This document shows, piece after piece, positions 1 to 9,114 of a DNA stretch of 64,000 nt. This stretch comes from Sphingobacteriales bacterium 39-19 (lineage in GTDB: Bacteria; Bacteroidota; Bacteroidia; Chitinophagales; Chitinophagaceae). The stretch lies in the NCBI GenBank assembly GCA_001898465.1, contig MKTX01000017.1, forward strand, positions 124,001-188,000. Reading direction: 5' to 3'. The notes under the pieces were generated by a model that made no database searches, was not told where the DNA came from, and worked only from the letters and a program-made list of their open reading frames with translations. The position numbers and the translations under genes are program-made. Numbering within the stretch: the first letter of the stretch is position 1; each line of letters begins with the position of its first letter.

Positions 1-26
1 AAGATACTTAAATTTTTAGGTATCTT
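1..26. repeat. AT-rich palindrome at the window edge
   Basis: The first 26 bases form a near-perfect inverted repeat: arms AAGATAC (1-7) and GTATCTT (20-26), with the inner bases also able to pair through one wobble. It lies downstream of the minus-strand nagB fusion stop. It could be a weak terminator or part of an element cut by the window edge. No flanking sequence is available to decide. Bases 27-162 show nothing else recognisable. Confidence 0.3.
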
Positions 27-162
27 AACATAACTACAACAGTTTGTAGAAAAAATTTTAACAAGTAATTCTTTGATACAAAAAAATATATTAACAAAAT
101 ACAATATTCAAAGCTACTTAGGATTTAAATGGAATTTAGTGTACTTAATATAGGGTAATATA

Positions 163-2082
163 TCAGTAACTCCATCGTACAAATGCCTCCATGGCAGCAT
201 ATTGTGTAAGGCCCAGTTGTGCATAAAGTTGAGCGGTATTGCTATTTCGGGCTTCGGCACGTTGCCAAAATTCCCTGTCATCACTACCCTGGAATGGTAC
301 CGTATCTTTTTGCGACTGGTGGATAAATATTCCGTTTCTTTTTTGGAGTACCTGGTCGGGGCTCATGGGTACAGCCATTTGAATGTCGGTAATATCCCAT
401 TCCTGCCAGGCTCCTTTATATAACCAGAGCCAGCAATCCTGAATCCATTGTTCTTTTTTAGATTTTAATCTTTCCAAAGCCGCAAGTACTACATCAAAAC
501 AAACTTTATGGGTGCCATGCGGATCGGCAAAATCGCCGGCGCAAAACAGGATATGGGGTTTTATCTCTTGCAGCAGTTCTATTGTTTTTACAATATCAGC
601 CTCACTCATCGGATTTTTTTCAATGGTTCCTGTTTCATAAAAAGGAAGGTTCTGAAAATGGATATTTTCATCCGGTATCCCTACATATTTACAAGTGGCC
701 CTGGCTTCGCATTGGCGAATTAATCCTTTGATTGCCCTGATTTCTTCGGTATCTTTTTCACTGGTTTGTTTTTTTACCAGGAAAGTATGGGCATCCGCCA
801 ATATTTTTTTGCTCTTGCTGTCATCAATATTAAAAAGTTGTTCAAAACCTACAGCAAAATTTAAGAAGCGGGTCACAAACTCATCAGTTACAGCAATATT
901 GCCACTGGTTTGGTAAGCCACATGTACATCATGCCCCTGGTTATGCAAACGCATAAAAGTGCCTCCCATACTTATAATATCATCATCGGGATGGGGAGAA
1001 AAAATGAGGCACCGTTTTGGGAAGGGGGTATTCCTTTCGGGATGTGATAAGCGGGAATCCATGGGTTTACCGCCCGGCCAGCCGGTAATACTATCTCTTA
1101 ATAAATAAAAAACCTGTAGGTTTATTTCATAAGCATCGCCTTTTTCGGTGATGAGATCATTTAACCCATTATCATTATAATCGAAATTGGTAAGGCTGAG
1201 TACCGGCTTTTTTAATTTAAGTGCCAGGTTAATCACCGCTTTTTTAATCATTTTTTCTGTCCATTCGCACTCACCGGTAAGCCAGGGTGATTTAAAACGG
1301 GTAAGTTCACTGGCAGCGGCTTCATCTAATACGAAACAACAATCATCATGGTGCTGCAGTAAAGAGGCAGGTATCTCATCGGTATCGTCATCTTCCACCG
1401 CTTTTTTTATTACAGGCGCTTTGGTTTGGCCCCAGGCCATTAAAATAATTTCTTTTGATTTTAAAATGGTATTGATCCCCATTGTGATGGCCATACGGGG
1501 TACCTGGTTCATATTGCCAAATTCAAAACTATTGGCCTGGCGGGTACTGTTGTCTAAAGTAACCAAACGGGTTTTGCTAAAAATGCTGCTGCCCGGTTCA
1601 TTAAAACCAATATGCCCGTTAACGCCAATACCTAATATTTGTAAATCTAATCCACCGGCTTCTTCAATTTGTTTTTCATATTGCAATGCATGTTCTTTCA
1701 CTTTATCCTTCGGTAAAGTGCCATCGGGCAGGTGGTAATTTTTGGGATCTATATCGGTATGCTCAAATAAATATTTACGCATAAAATAATGATAACTCTG
1801 CAATGCATCTTTACTCATGGGGTAATACTGGTCAAGGTTAAATGTAATTACCTCTTTAAAACTCAATCCTTCTTCCTGGTGCATACGTACCAGCTCGGCA
1901 TATAAGCTTTTTGGCGTAGAGCCTGTAGCCAGCCCAATCACACATTTTTTTCCTTCTGCATTCTTTTTGCGGATGAGTGCAGCAATTTTTTTTGCAACAA
2001 ATACGGAACCTTCTTTAGGCGAAGGAAAAATCTTAACCGGAATTTTTTCTAATGAGTCAGTAAAATCGATTTCTTTTATCAT
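163..2082 (-). CDS. nagB: Glucosamine-6-phosphate deaminase fused to a PIG-L/LmbE deacetylase domain
   Basis: 639 aa, cytoplasmic. Residues about 15-280 are a NagB/isomerase domain: LATGSTP (51-57, phosphate loop), LDQYY with Asp84, and GHIGFNEP (156-163). It should convert glucosamine-6-P to fructose-6-P and ammonia. Residues about 355-600 form a PIG-L/LmbE-type zinc de-N-acetylase domain with SPHPDDD (362-368) and the second metal-ligand region HGTH (522-525), so both sites look intact. A stand-alone NagB is about 260 aa, so the C-terminal half is a real fusion; from memory this long form occurs in Bacteroidota. It lies 30 bp behind the GH20 hexosaminidase gene, which supports one amino-sugar operon. 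No nagA is present in the window. That the PIG-L half supplies the missing deacetylation is inference. Confidence 0.93.
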   Translation of the reverse strand: MIKEIDFTDSLEKIPVKIFPSPKEGSVFVAKKIAALIRKKNAEGKKCVIGLATGSTPKSLYAELVRMHQEEGLSFKEVITFNLDQYYPMSKDALQSYHYFMRKYLFEHTDIDPKNYHLPDGTLPKDKVKEHALQYEKQIEEAGGLDLQILGIGVNGHIGFNEPGSSIFSKTRLVTLDNSTRQANSFEFGNMNQVPRMAITMGINTILKSKEIILMAWGQTKAPVIKKAVEDDDTDEIPASLLQHHDDCCFVLDEAAASELTRFKSPWLTGECEWTEKMIKKAVINLALKLKKPVLSLTNFDYNDNGLNDLITEKGDAYEINLQVFYLLRDSITGWPGGKPMDSRLSHPERNTPFPKRCLIFSPHPDDDIISMGGTFMRLHNQGHDVHVAYQTSGNIAVTDEFVTRFLNFAVGFEQLFNIDDSKSKKILADAHTFLVKKQTSEKDTEEIRAIKGLIRQCEARATCKYVGIPDENIHFQNLPFYETGTIEKNPMSEADIVKTIELLQEIKPHILFCAGDFADPHGTHKVCFDVVLAALERLKSKKEQWIQDCWLWLYKGAWQEWDITDIQMAVPMSPDQVLQKRNGIFIHQSQKDTVPFQGSDDREFWQRAEARNSNTAQLYAQLGLTQYAAMEAFVRWSY

Positions 2083-2112
2083 TACCTGATTTTATAAATG
2101 AATGTTGATTTT

Positions 2113-4410
2113 TTAATTTATTTCAATTTCATCGAAAAAGATCCAGGGCCTATACCCTGCGCCGGCCATGCCGGAAGGTATTAGTTTCATGGCCAGGGCT
2201 TTTATTTTTATATACCTGGCTTTACCGGCTTGATTGCATTGAAAAATATGATTGCGGCGGGCATCCGGCAGGCTTACTGTTGCTAATTGTGTAAAGGAAA
2301 CCCCATCTTCACTTTTGTAAAATATGACTTCGGTAGCCGGGTAAATCCAACTGTCGGGTTGTGCAAAAGCATGCAGATTGATCGTTTGAAAATCAGTGTC
2401 TGCCCCCAGGTCAACAATCGCTTCCATATCGCTTCCATTGAATCCTAAAAATTGCGAAGATTTACTCATGCCCATTGTATTTACTACCCCATCTACTAAA
2501 GTAAAGCCACCGCTGCCGGCATATTTGGCTGAGGGCGGGTAGGTAAGTACCACCGGTTTGCCGGATGCTTTATTCAGCAAAAATTGTTGCTTTACCCAAT
2601 TACTTACTATTTTTTTATTTTCATCCTGCAAAGCTGCCTGCCAAAAGCCGGATTTTTTAATTTCAACCGGTTCTGTATAAATTGTTGCAGTGGCCTGGCT
2701 TTCGCTATTGGCAACTATAATTTTATCGTTTTTACTTTTAGTAGAAAGGCTCCAGCCAATTTTATCCTTGGGCAGCGGAACTACTTTTGCCTGCAAATCG
2801 TAGTAGGCATTGCTGTAGTTGGCACCCCATAATTTGTATCGTTTCATTAATTGGGGGATGCGCTCTTCAAAACCCTCCCAGTTCCTGGATTCTTTAGGGC
2901 TCCACAATACTTCGCTCAGGGCCGACATGCGGGGGAAGATCATATATTCTATCTTACTGGGATTTGTAATATATTCCGTCCACAGGTTGGCCTGGGCACC
3001 CAGAATGTAATGCATTTCCCCTGGTTGTAAACTTGCCGGAATGGGTTCATATCCATATACTTTTTCTAAAGGAAGATAGCCGCCGATGGTTACACTGTCT
3101 TCATTCAGGGATTGGCTATGGTCAATATAGCACCATTCGCCGGGTGTCATTATTACATTATGTTTTTGTTTGGCAGCTTCAATGCCTCCACTTTCACCAC
3201 GCCAGCTCATTACCGTAGCATTGGGAGCCAGGCCACCTTCTAATATTTCATCCCAGCCAATGATGGAACGGCCTTTTTGGTTTATAAATTTTTCTATCCG
3301 TTGGATGAAATAGCTTTGTAAAGCAAACTCATCTTTTAAATGGTTGTCTTTAATTCTTTTTTGACATTGTACACAGTGCTTCCATCTTTCTTTGGGGCAT
3401 TCATCACCACCTATGTGAATATATTTTGACGGGAATAAAGCCATCACTTCGGTTAATACATCTTCTAAAAATTGAAAAGTGCTATCGTTTCCGGCACAAA
3501 AAACATCTTCTATCACACCCCAGGTTTCAAATGTTTTATAAGGGCCTTTTGTACAGCCCAGGTAAGGATAACTGGCCAATGCTGCCATGGCATGGCCGGG
3601 CATTTCTATTTCGGGAATTACATTTACATGGCGGGCGGTAGCATAGGCGACCACTTCTTTAATTTGTTCTTGTGTATAAAATCCACAATAGGGCGTATTG
3701 TCGTATAAGTCGCTACCATAGCGGCCCACCAGCGTTTGGGCACGGCAACCACCAACGGATGTTAACAGCGGGTATTTTTTTATTTCAATGCGCCAGCCCT
3801 GGTCATCGGTTAAGTGCCAATGAAAATTATTATACTTATGCATGGCCAGGTAATCAATATATTTTTTCACAAACGCAACCGATGAAAAATGACGGGCCAC
3901 ATCCAGGTGCATGCCCCGGTAGGTAAAGCGGGGTTTATCTTTAATGAGTATGCCGGCAATATCACATGCCGTCAATTTTTCTGGCGGAAGCAGTTGTAAT
4001 AAGGTTTGCAGGCCATAAAAGATACCGGCGCTGTTTCCGGAACTTATCTGAATGGAATGATCATCAACCCGCAGTTCGTATGCGTCTTCTTCTTGTATGG
4101 CCGGATTATCCTGCAGGATGATCTTATTGACATGGGCAGGAAGTTTTTCCGGATGGGTAGAAAGAGATAGCCGGTAGCCATAAAATTGCCGGAGCAAATC
4201 GTTGAATAAATCTGCTTCTTTATATAATTTTTTACTTTTAGAAACGATTACCGTCTTGTCATCAAAATGAAAAAGGCCGGGTTGGCTTTGGGCAGAAGCC
4301 GGAACAGGGGTCAGTTGCAGGCTCGTTTGTGCCATTATATGATGACTGCAAAAGAAAAAGAGGAGAACCGTTATAAGTTTTCTCAAAATAAAGAGGGGTT
4401 TATAATTCAA
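2113..4410 (-). CDS. Secreted family 20 beta-N-acetylhexosaminidase
   Basis: 765 aa. N-terminal signal peptide (hydrophobic residues about 10-22, cleavage near MAQ at 26-28). A GH20b accessory domain follows (about 30-160), then the GH20 TIM barrel (about 163-510) with HWHLTDDQGW (197-206) and the catalytic Asp-Glu pair in GGDECP (D336, E337). The C-terminal about 240 residues resemble the beta-sandwich/F5-8C-type ends of Bacteroidota hexosaminidases. Substrate-assisted release of terminal GlcNAc/GalNAc from chitin oligomers or glycans in the periplasm or at the cell surface is expected. The start codon is TTG: no in-frame ATG lies close enough upstream, and starting downstream would remove the signal peptide. 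It is the first gene of a two-gene unit with the nagB fusion. Confidence 0.93.
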   Translation of the reverse strand: MNYKPLFILRKLITVLLFFFCSHHIMAQTSLQLTPVPASAQSQPGLFHFDDKTVIVSKSKKLYKEADLFNDLLRQFYGYRLSLSTHPEKLPAHVNKIILQDNPAIQEEDAYELRVDDHSIQISSGNSAGIFYGLQTLLQLLPPEKLTACDIAGILIKDKPRFTYRGMHLDVARHFSSVAFVKKYIDYLAMHKYNNFHWHLTDDQGWRIEIKKYPLLTSVGGCRAQTLVGRYGSDLYDNTPYCGFYTQEQIKEVVAYATARHVNVIPEIEMPGHAMAALASYPYLGCTKGPYKTFETWGVIEDVFCAGNDSTFQFLEDVLTEVMALFPSKYIHIGGDECPKERWKHCVQCQKRIKDNHLKDEFALQSYFIQRIEKFINQKGRSIIGWDEILEGGLAPNATVMSWRGESGGIEAAKQKHNVIMTPGEWCYIDHSQSLNEDSVTIGGYLPLEKVYGYEPIPASLQPGEMHYILGAQANLWTEYITNPSKIEYMIFPRMSALSEVLWSPKESRNWEGFEERIPQLMKRYKLWGANYSNAYYDLQAKVVPLPKDKIGWSLSTKSKNDKIIVANSESQATATIYTEPVEIKKSGFWQAALQDENKKIVSNWVKQQFLLNKASGKPVVLTYPPSAKYAGSGGFTLVDGVVNTMGMSKSSQFLGFNGSDMEAIVDLGADTDFQTINLHAFAQPDSWIYPATEVIFYKSEDGVSFTQLATVSLPDARRNHIFQCNQAGKARYIKIKALAMKLIPSGMAGAGYRPWIFFDEIEIN

Positions 4411-4602
4411 TGATTGGAAAAGTGAAAATACAAATTTTACCCAAGATTATTTATTTTCATTTTGCTGTTTTATACAGGTGATTAGTACCTCATAAAACTT
4501 AAATACGGTACCCCGAAATGAATGAAGAGGAGGATCCTGTAAAGTATAAAAAAAATCTTTGGTTGCAACAACATTTTAATTATATATTGTACAAAAAAAG
4601 AG

Positions 4603-4953
4603 ATGATAAAACAGGAGGCCGGGTATTCGATTTTAATGTTATTGACGAATGTAGATCGCAAGCTCAATGTGGCCGAAGATATGGTAGTGCGTAAATGGCT
4701 GGAAGAAAACTTTGAAAATAAAGGAGACCTGGACCATTGCATGCAAAAAATAAGTGAATTAAATGAAAGCGATTACCCGGTTTATTTTCAAAAACAAATG
4801 GAACAGTTTTACCGGGATTCTACTGCAGCCGACAGGCTAAGATTATTGCATTTTGCCATGGATCTTATAAAGGCCGATGGAAAAATAACAAAAGAAGAAA
4901 ATCTTTATTTTGATATTTTGTATAATGCATGGAGTGGCGATAATGCAGAATAA
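4603..4953 (+). CDS. TerB-like protein
   Basis: 116 aa, no signal peptide and no membrane segment. The helical sequence has the TerB/DjlA pattern: an N-terminal acidic stretch (LTNVDRKLNVAEDMVVRKWL) and a second half with FAMDLIKADGKITKEENLYF (about 87-106), the repeat typical of this fold, where acidic residues can bind metal. TerB-fold proteins are linked to tellurite resistance or envelope stress, but single-domain versions have no defined role. It is divergent from the GH20 gene and convergent with the mutase gene, so it is probably monocistronic. Confidence 0.7.
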   Translation: MIKQEAGYSILMLLTNVDRKLNVAEDMVVRKWLEENFENKGDLDHCMQKISELNESDYPVYFQKQMEQFYRDSTAADRLRLLHFAMDLIKADGKITKEENLYFDILYNAWSGDNAE

Positions 4954-4965
4954 TCTATTCATCTC

Positions 4966-6525
4966 TTATTTATACTCACCAAAAACGGATCGAAGAGTAT
5001 CGGCAATTTCGCCCAGGGTACATTTATTTTCCACTGCTTTTATTACAGGAGGCATTAAGTTAGTGGTGGATAATGCGGCATTTTTTATATCCTGCAGGCA
5101 TTGCAGGGCTATTTCCTGATTTCGACGGGTTTTTAAATTTGCGATTTTACCTGATTGGATTTTTCGAATACTTTCATCAATTTTAAATTCAGGCGCCTGA
5201 AAAGATTCTTCAATTTGAAACTTGTTTACACCCACACTTATTTGTTCTCCTGATTCAATTTCCTGTTGTACTTTGTAAGCACTATCGGCAATTGCCTGCT
5301 GCATATAGCCTTGCTCAATAGCGGCAACACTTCCGCCTAATTGATCAATTTTTTCAATTTGTTTCCAGGCTTCTTTTTCCACCTCGTCAGTAAGCCATTC
5401 TACATAATAACTACCGGCCAAGGGGTCTGCCGTATCGGGTACGCCACTTTCGTACGCCACAATTTGCTGGGTACGTAAGGCAATTCTTGCCGCTTCTTCC
5501 GTAGGCAGGTTGAGCGCTTCATCATACCCATTGGTATGTAAAGATTGGGTTCCGCCCAATACGGCGGCCAGTGTTTGCAGGGTTACCCGGCTTATATTAT
5601 TTAATGGCTGCTGTGCCGTAAGGGTACTGCCTCCTGTTTGGGTATGAAAACGGAGCATCATCGCTTTTTCTTCGGTAGCGCCCAGGTCTTTCATCATTAC
5701 CGCCCACATGCGGCGGGCAGCCCGGAACTTGGCCACTTCTTCAAATAAGTTATTATGTGAATTAAAGAAAAAGGAAAGCCGTTTGGCAAAAACATTAATG
5801 TTAAGCCCTTTTTCTAATGCAGCTTTCACATAGGCTTTCCCGTTGCTTAGGGTAAATGCAATTTCCTGTACGGCTGTGCTGCCAGCCTCCCGTATATGAT
5901 AGCCGGAAATTGATATCGTATTCCATTTGGGCAATTCTTTACTGCACCATTCAAAAATATCGGTGATGATACGCATTGAAGGGCGTGGCGGATAAATATA
6001 AGTGCCTCTTGCTGCATATTCTTTTAAAATATCATTTTGTATTGTACCTGATATTTTCTTTACGTCGGCCCCTTGTTTTTTTGCCAGTGCTACATAAAAT
6101 GCCAATAAAATAAATCCTGTTGCATTGATGGTCATACTGGTAGAAACCTCTTCTAACCGGATATCTTTAAATAGCAGTTCCATGTCTTCCAGGCTATCAA
6201 TAGCTACGCCTACTTTTCCTACTTCACCTTCAGCCAACGGATGATCGCTATCATAACCAATTTGAGTGGGTAAATCAAATGCCACACTGAGGCCGCTTAC
6301 GCCCTGGCTCAGCAAATAATGGTATCGTTTATTACTTTCTTCGGCTGTAGAAAAACCGGCGTATTGCCGCATGGTCCATAGCTTTCCACGGTACATGCTT
6401 TGCTGAACTCCCCGTGTAAATGGGTACGTACCCGGGTCACTGGCGGGTGATCCTGTAAAATCGGAACTCCTATACACTTCTTTTATTTCGATACCCGAAC
6501 TATTCTTGATTTTTTTCTCACTCAT
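4966..6525 (-). CDS. Methylmalonyl-CoA mutase large subunit lacking the B12 domain
   Basis: 519 aa. The whole length matches the catalytic TIM barrel of acyl-CoA mutases. Residues that define methylmalonyl-CoA specificity are kept: Tyr55 in RQYAGF (Tyr89 in the Propionibacterium enzyme), Arg249 in KRLSFF, and His294 in RFHTQTGG. The sequence stops before the C-terminal cobalamin-binding domain with its DxHxxG motif, as in archaeal and some bacterial two-subunit mutases, so it needs a separate small B12 subunit, not seen here. It interconverts succinyl-CoA and (R)-methylmalonyl-CoA by adenosylcobalamin radical chemistry. The start lies 2 bp after the stop of the upstream membrane-protein gene, so the two are co-transcribed. 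Confidence 0.88.
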   Translation of the reverse strand: MSEKKIKNSSGIEIKEVYRSSDFTGSPASDPGTYPFTRGVQQSMYRGKLWTMRQYAGFSTAEESNKRYHYLLSQGVSGLSVAFDLPTQIGYDSDHPLAEGEVGKVGVAIDSLEDMELLFKDIRLEEVSTSMTINATGFILLAFYVALAKKQGADVKKISGTIQNDILKEYAARGTYIYPPRPSMRIITDIFEWCSKELPKWNTISISGYHIREAGSTAVQEIAFTLSNGKAYVKAALEKGLNINVFAKRLSFFFNSHNNLFEEVAKFRAARRMWAVMMKDLGATEEKAMMLRFHTQTGGSTLTAQQPLNNISRVTLQTLAAVLGGTQSLHTNGYDEALNLPTEEAARIALRTQQIVAYESGVPDTADPLAGSYYVEWLTDEVEKEAWKQIEKIDQLGGSVAAIEQGYMQQAIADSAYKVQQEIESGEQISVGVNKFQIEESFQAPEFKIDESIRKIQSGKIANLKTRRNQEIALQCLQDIKNAALSTTNLMPPVIKAVENKCTLGEIADTLRSVFGEYK

Positions 6526-6527
6526 TT

Positions 6528-7049
6528 TTATTCTAATATTTTTTTTGCCTCGTACCGCAATGCATCCAGGACTACAATATTTAATTCAGCATTTTCCTGC
6601 ATGCTATATTCAAAAATTCTTTTACTTAAATCAATCGCCATGGCATTGTGGGGCAGGGGAGCAGCCAGTTGGTTAATGATAAATATGTTCTGATCTTTTA
6701 ACCGGGTAATGGCATTCCACATTTCGGTGCTAATGTAAATTTGCTGGCTGATATTATAATCATATTCTGCACGGATGGTTTCATTAAGTGTTTGGTGAAG
6801 CTGGGCTGCAGAAATTCCCTGTAAATCAGAGCGGCTTACCAGGTTTTGAAGCCCGTTTCTGTCAACAAATAATGTGAGCCTTTCCAGCGCCTGCAGTTTT
6901 AATTTTAATATTTCTTTATCAGTATTATTATCATTTTGTAAACGCTTTTTTATCCCATTTAATTCATAAATGATCAAAGCACTGAAGGCAAGGATAATGA
7001 AGAGCGCAACAACCAGGGTGATTTCGAAATTTGTAAGGAGTAGTAGCAT
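6528..7049 (-). CDS. Small membrane-anchored protein linked to the mutase
   Basis: 173 aa, no function I can name. One N-terminal transmembrane segment (about 8-28) is followed by a charged linker with coiled-coil character and a helical cytoplasmic domain. From memory, Bacteroidota often carry such a protein (DUF7935-like) directly before a methylmalonyl-CoA mutase subunit. Only 2 bp separate its stop from the mutase start, so the genes are almost certainly one operon. A scaffolding or anchoring role is only a guess. Confidence 0.75.
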   Translation of the reverse strand: MLLLLTNFEITLVVALFIILAFSALIIYELNGIKKRLQNDNNTDKEILKLKLQALERLTLFVDRNGLQNLVSRSDLQGISAAQLHQTLNETIRAEYDYNISQQIYISTEMWNAITRLKDQNIFIINQLAAPLPHNAMAIDLSKRIFEYSMQENAELNIVVLDALRYEAKKILE

Positions 7050-7144
7050 TATTTTCTGTTAATGATTAGGCAAAAATAGTCATCTTATGCTAACTATTTC
7101 CTGCTTTCGTAAGGTTAATGAGCGGTGTTTTTTAAAATTCAATG

Positions 7145-7152
7145 TAATTTTG
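7145..7152 (+). promoter_or_regulatory. -7 promoter element for the IscA-like gene
   Basis: TAATTTTG matches the Bacteroidota TAnnTTTG -7 consensus exactly and ends 13 bp before the ATG at 7166. No good TTTG -33 box is present at the usual distance, so this is a candidate only. Confidence 0.45.
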
Positions 7153-7165
7153 AAAAAAAGAAGTT

Positions 7166-7510
7166 ATGGAAGTTTCTATTCAATCACCGGTAAGTTTTAC
7201 GCCTTCGGCAATCCAGGAGCTTAAGCGAATTATGGCCACTGAAGATTTTAATAAAGACCATAAATTAAGGATTGGTGTAAAAGGTGGCGGATGCAGCGGT
7301 ATGAGTTACTTGTTAAATTTTGATACAATTACCGATACGGATGAAACTTTTGAAGTGAGCGGGGTTCCCTGCATCATGGATAAAACGCACGGGATGTACC
7401 TTCAGGGTATGGAAATAGACTGGCAGGGCGGTTTAAATTCCCGTGGCTTTACTTTTAGAAATCCCAATGCCAGTACTACCTGTGGTTGCGGCAGTAGCTT
7501 TGCAGTATAA
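7166..7510 (+). CDS. IscA/ErpA-type iron-sulfur cluster carrier
   Basis: 114 aa, the usual HesB/IscA length. The three conserved cysteines are Cys43 in GGGCSGMSY and Cys106/Cys108 in the C-terminal CGCGSSF motif; together they ligate Fe or a [2Fe-2S]/[4Fe-4S] cluster. It is an A-type carrier that passes clusters from the scaffold to apoproteins in the cytoplasm. It is monocistronic: divergent from the mutase operon and closed by a strong bidirectional terminator at 7528-7560. The sequence does not separate IscA from ErpA or SufA, so no symbol is assigned. Confidence 0.93.
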   Translation: MEVSIQSPVSFTPSAIQELKRIMATEDFNKDHKLRIGVKGGGCSGMSYLLNFDTITDTDETFEVSGVPCIMDKTHGMYLQGMEIDWQGGLNSRGFTFRNPNASTTCGCGSSFAV

Positions 7511-7527
7511 ATATTTTTTCCAGGTAT

Positions 7528-7560
7528 AAAAAAAGGGCTCTATTTACGAGCCCTTTTTTA
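7528..7560. terminator. Bidirectional intrinsic terminator
   Basis: A-run, GGGCTC (7535-7540), 7-nt loop, GAGCCC (7548-7553), then a T-run. The A and T tracts extend the stem, so it works on both strands and sits between the convergent IscA-like and esterase genes. A second inverted repeat with 9-base arms, TTTTCCTTA (7591-7599) / TAAGGAAAA (7617-7625), lies between this and the esterase stop. Confidence 0.9.
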
Positions 7561-7633
7561 TTGCCTATCATCATTCCATATGAGGGGTGTTTTTCCTTAG
7601 CAACGACTGCTTTTTTTAAGGAAAACAGGGGGT

Positions 7634-8974
7634 TTACTTTATTTTTACCTGCCGGGTTTCACGATTGCCATCGCTGGTTATGCGTATGCTATAGATACCG
7701 GTGGGTAATGAAGTTACATTGATCTTTATGTTGTTTTGCTGCTGGTATTTAAATTGCCGGAGCCGCTGGCCGGCAGTATTTATGATTTCTATTTGGCAAT
7801 TTGCTGCGGTGTATCCTAAATCAATTTGCACAAAATCGGCAGCCGGGTTTGGAAATACGGCTACTGCTGTTTTCATATCAAAATTGAGCAACCTGCTTTC
7901 ACTCAGGCTGGCGGTACCATCTAAATCTACCTGCCTGATGCGATAATAATTATTACCACGGGCTACATGTTCATCAGTGAATTGATAAGAAGCACCGTTA
8001 TTATTGGCGCTTAGCGCAGCCACAAATCCTATATTGGTAAACTGGGTCCCATTACTGCTTCTTTCAATATAAAATCCTTTATTGTTTATTTCGCTATAGG
8101 TACTCCAGCTGAGTAATGCGGATGCATTTGTTTTTTTATTGGCCGAAAACTGCATTCCGGTAACCGGCAGCGCACTGAAATTTCTTTTATAACTGAGCAT
8201 CCATTCATATACATTCATCCCGTTTTCACGGTAATTAGGGTCGTATGTACGGCTCCAGGCATCATGCCCGTTAATATCGTAAAAAATAGATTTTTTAGCC
8301 AGCGGATTGGGAGGATGGGGCGCACTATTCATTCCATCTACATATTGGCTGGTAAAAATTACATTCACCGTAGGATCTGTATTATTATGGGTAGCCCAAA
8401 CCGGTAAGTTGGCATCGGCCATATTATTAATACGCTCTTGCGTAGAGCCTGAAGCGCCACATACAGGTACTATGGCGGCTACTCTTTCGGCAAAGGCTTT
8501 ACTAAATCCAGCATATTCCCATACACATCCACCGCCCATACTTAAGCCGGTAAGATAAATACGGTCAATATCTACTTTATAATGGGTAACTGCATAATTT
8601 AAGATATCATAAATCTGTGCATATCCCGGCCAGTTTGTAAATTGGGGTGAAAGGATAATGAACTTAAACGTTTGCCCCCCCGATGTGAATGAAGTGGGGA
8701 ATGTGCCCTGGTTAATTAACCGGGGCGTACCATTGGTTAATACTTTGGAAAGATCGGTTGTTCCGTTTCCACATTCTCCTAAACCATGTACAAAGATGAG
8801 TAAAGGAAATTTTTCATTGGGGTTGTTGTTATAGCCTTGTGGTAAATATTCATAATACCCATTTGAAATAGGCGTCATGGATGTGTACACCGGTTTTTGT
8901 ACTTGAGCGAAACTGTTTAGTGAAAAAATAAGCATAAAAATGCCTATGGTAATTCTAATAGGTTGCTTGAACAT
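7634..8974 (-). CDS. T9SS-exported alpha/beta-hydrolase (PHB depolymerase/feruloyl esterase-like)
   Basis: 446 aa from the ATG at 8974. A TTG 30 bp upstream also opens the frame but would put polar residues before the signal peptide. After the signal peptide (ending ...SFAQ) comes an esterase domain: oxyanion region LIFVHGLGECG, nucleophile elbow GLSMGGG, and a late His in NGHDAW. A linker of fibronectin-like strands (LLSWSTYSEINNKGFYIERS) follows, then a type A T9SS C-terminal sorting domain (about the last 80 residues: FPNPA ... GIYSIRI). The protein should be secreted or surface-attached and hydrolyse a carboxylic ester of a polymer or sugar conjugate; the substrate is unknown. A related lipoprotein esterase is encoded at 23942-25174. 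Confidence 0.85.
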   Translation of the reverse strand: MFKQPIRITIGIFMLIFSLNSFAQVQKPVYTSMTPISNGYYEYLPQGYNNNPNEKFPLLIFVHGLGECGNGTTDLSKVLTNGTPRLINQGTFPTSFTSGGQTFKFIILSPQFTNWPGYAQIYDILNYAVTHYKVDIDRIYLTGLSMGGGCVWEYAGFSKAFAERVAAIVPVCGASGSTQERINNMADANLPVWATHNNTDPTVNVIFTSQYVDGMNSAPHPPNPLAKKSIFYDINGHDAWSRTYDPNYRENGMNVYEWMLSYKRNFSALPVTGMQFSANKKTNASALLSWSTYSEINNKGFYIERSSNGTQFTNIGFVAALSANNNGASYQFTDEHVARGNNYYRIRQVDLDGTASLSESRLLNFDMKTAVAVFPNPAADFVQIDLGYTAANCQIEIINTAGQRLRQFKYQQQNNIKINVTSLPTGIYSIRITSDGNRETRQVKIK

Positions 8975-9070
8975 AGTTATTGGTTTTTCATTGTCAATTA
9001 CCAAACATAACGTATAAAGCAGGCAGATTAGTTTGTTGAAAGCCTAAAAAATGGCTTATAAAACAAACAA

Positions 9071-9100
9071 AAAAGTTGTAGCTTTTATACTACAACTTTT
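9071..9100 (-). terminator. Intrinsic terminator of accD
   Basis: Perfect 11-bp inverted repeat AAAAGTTGTAG (9071-9081) / CTACAACTTTT (9090-9100) with an 8-nt loop. On the minus strand it is followed by TTGTTTGTTT, just downstream of accD. Confidence 0.85.
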
Positions 9101-9114
9101 GAAAAATATTAGAA

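Noticed and set aside
4482-4742. 86-codon minus-strand frame over the TerB-like gene
   Set aside because: It is the antisense shadow of the TerB-like coding region; the plus frame has a recognised domain.
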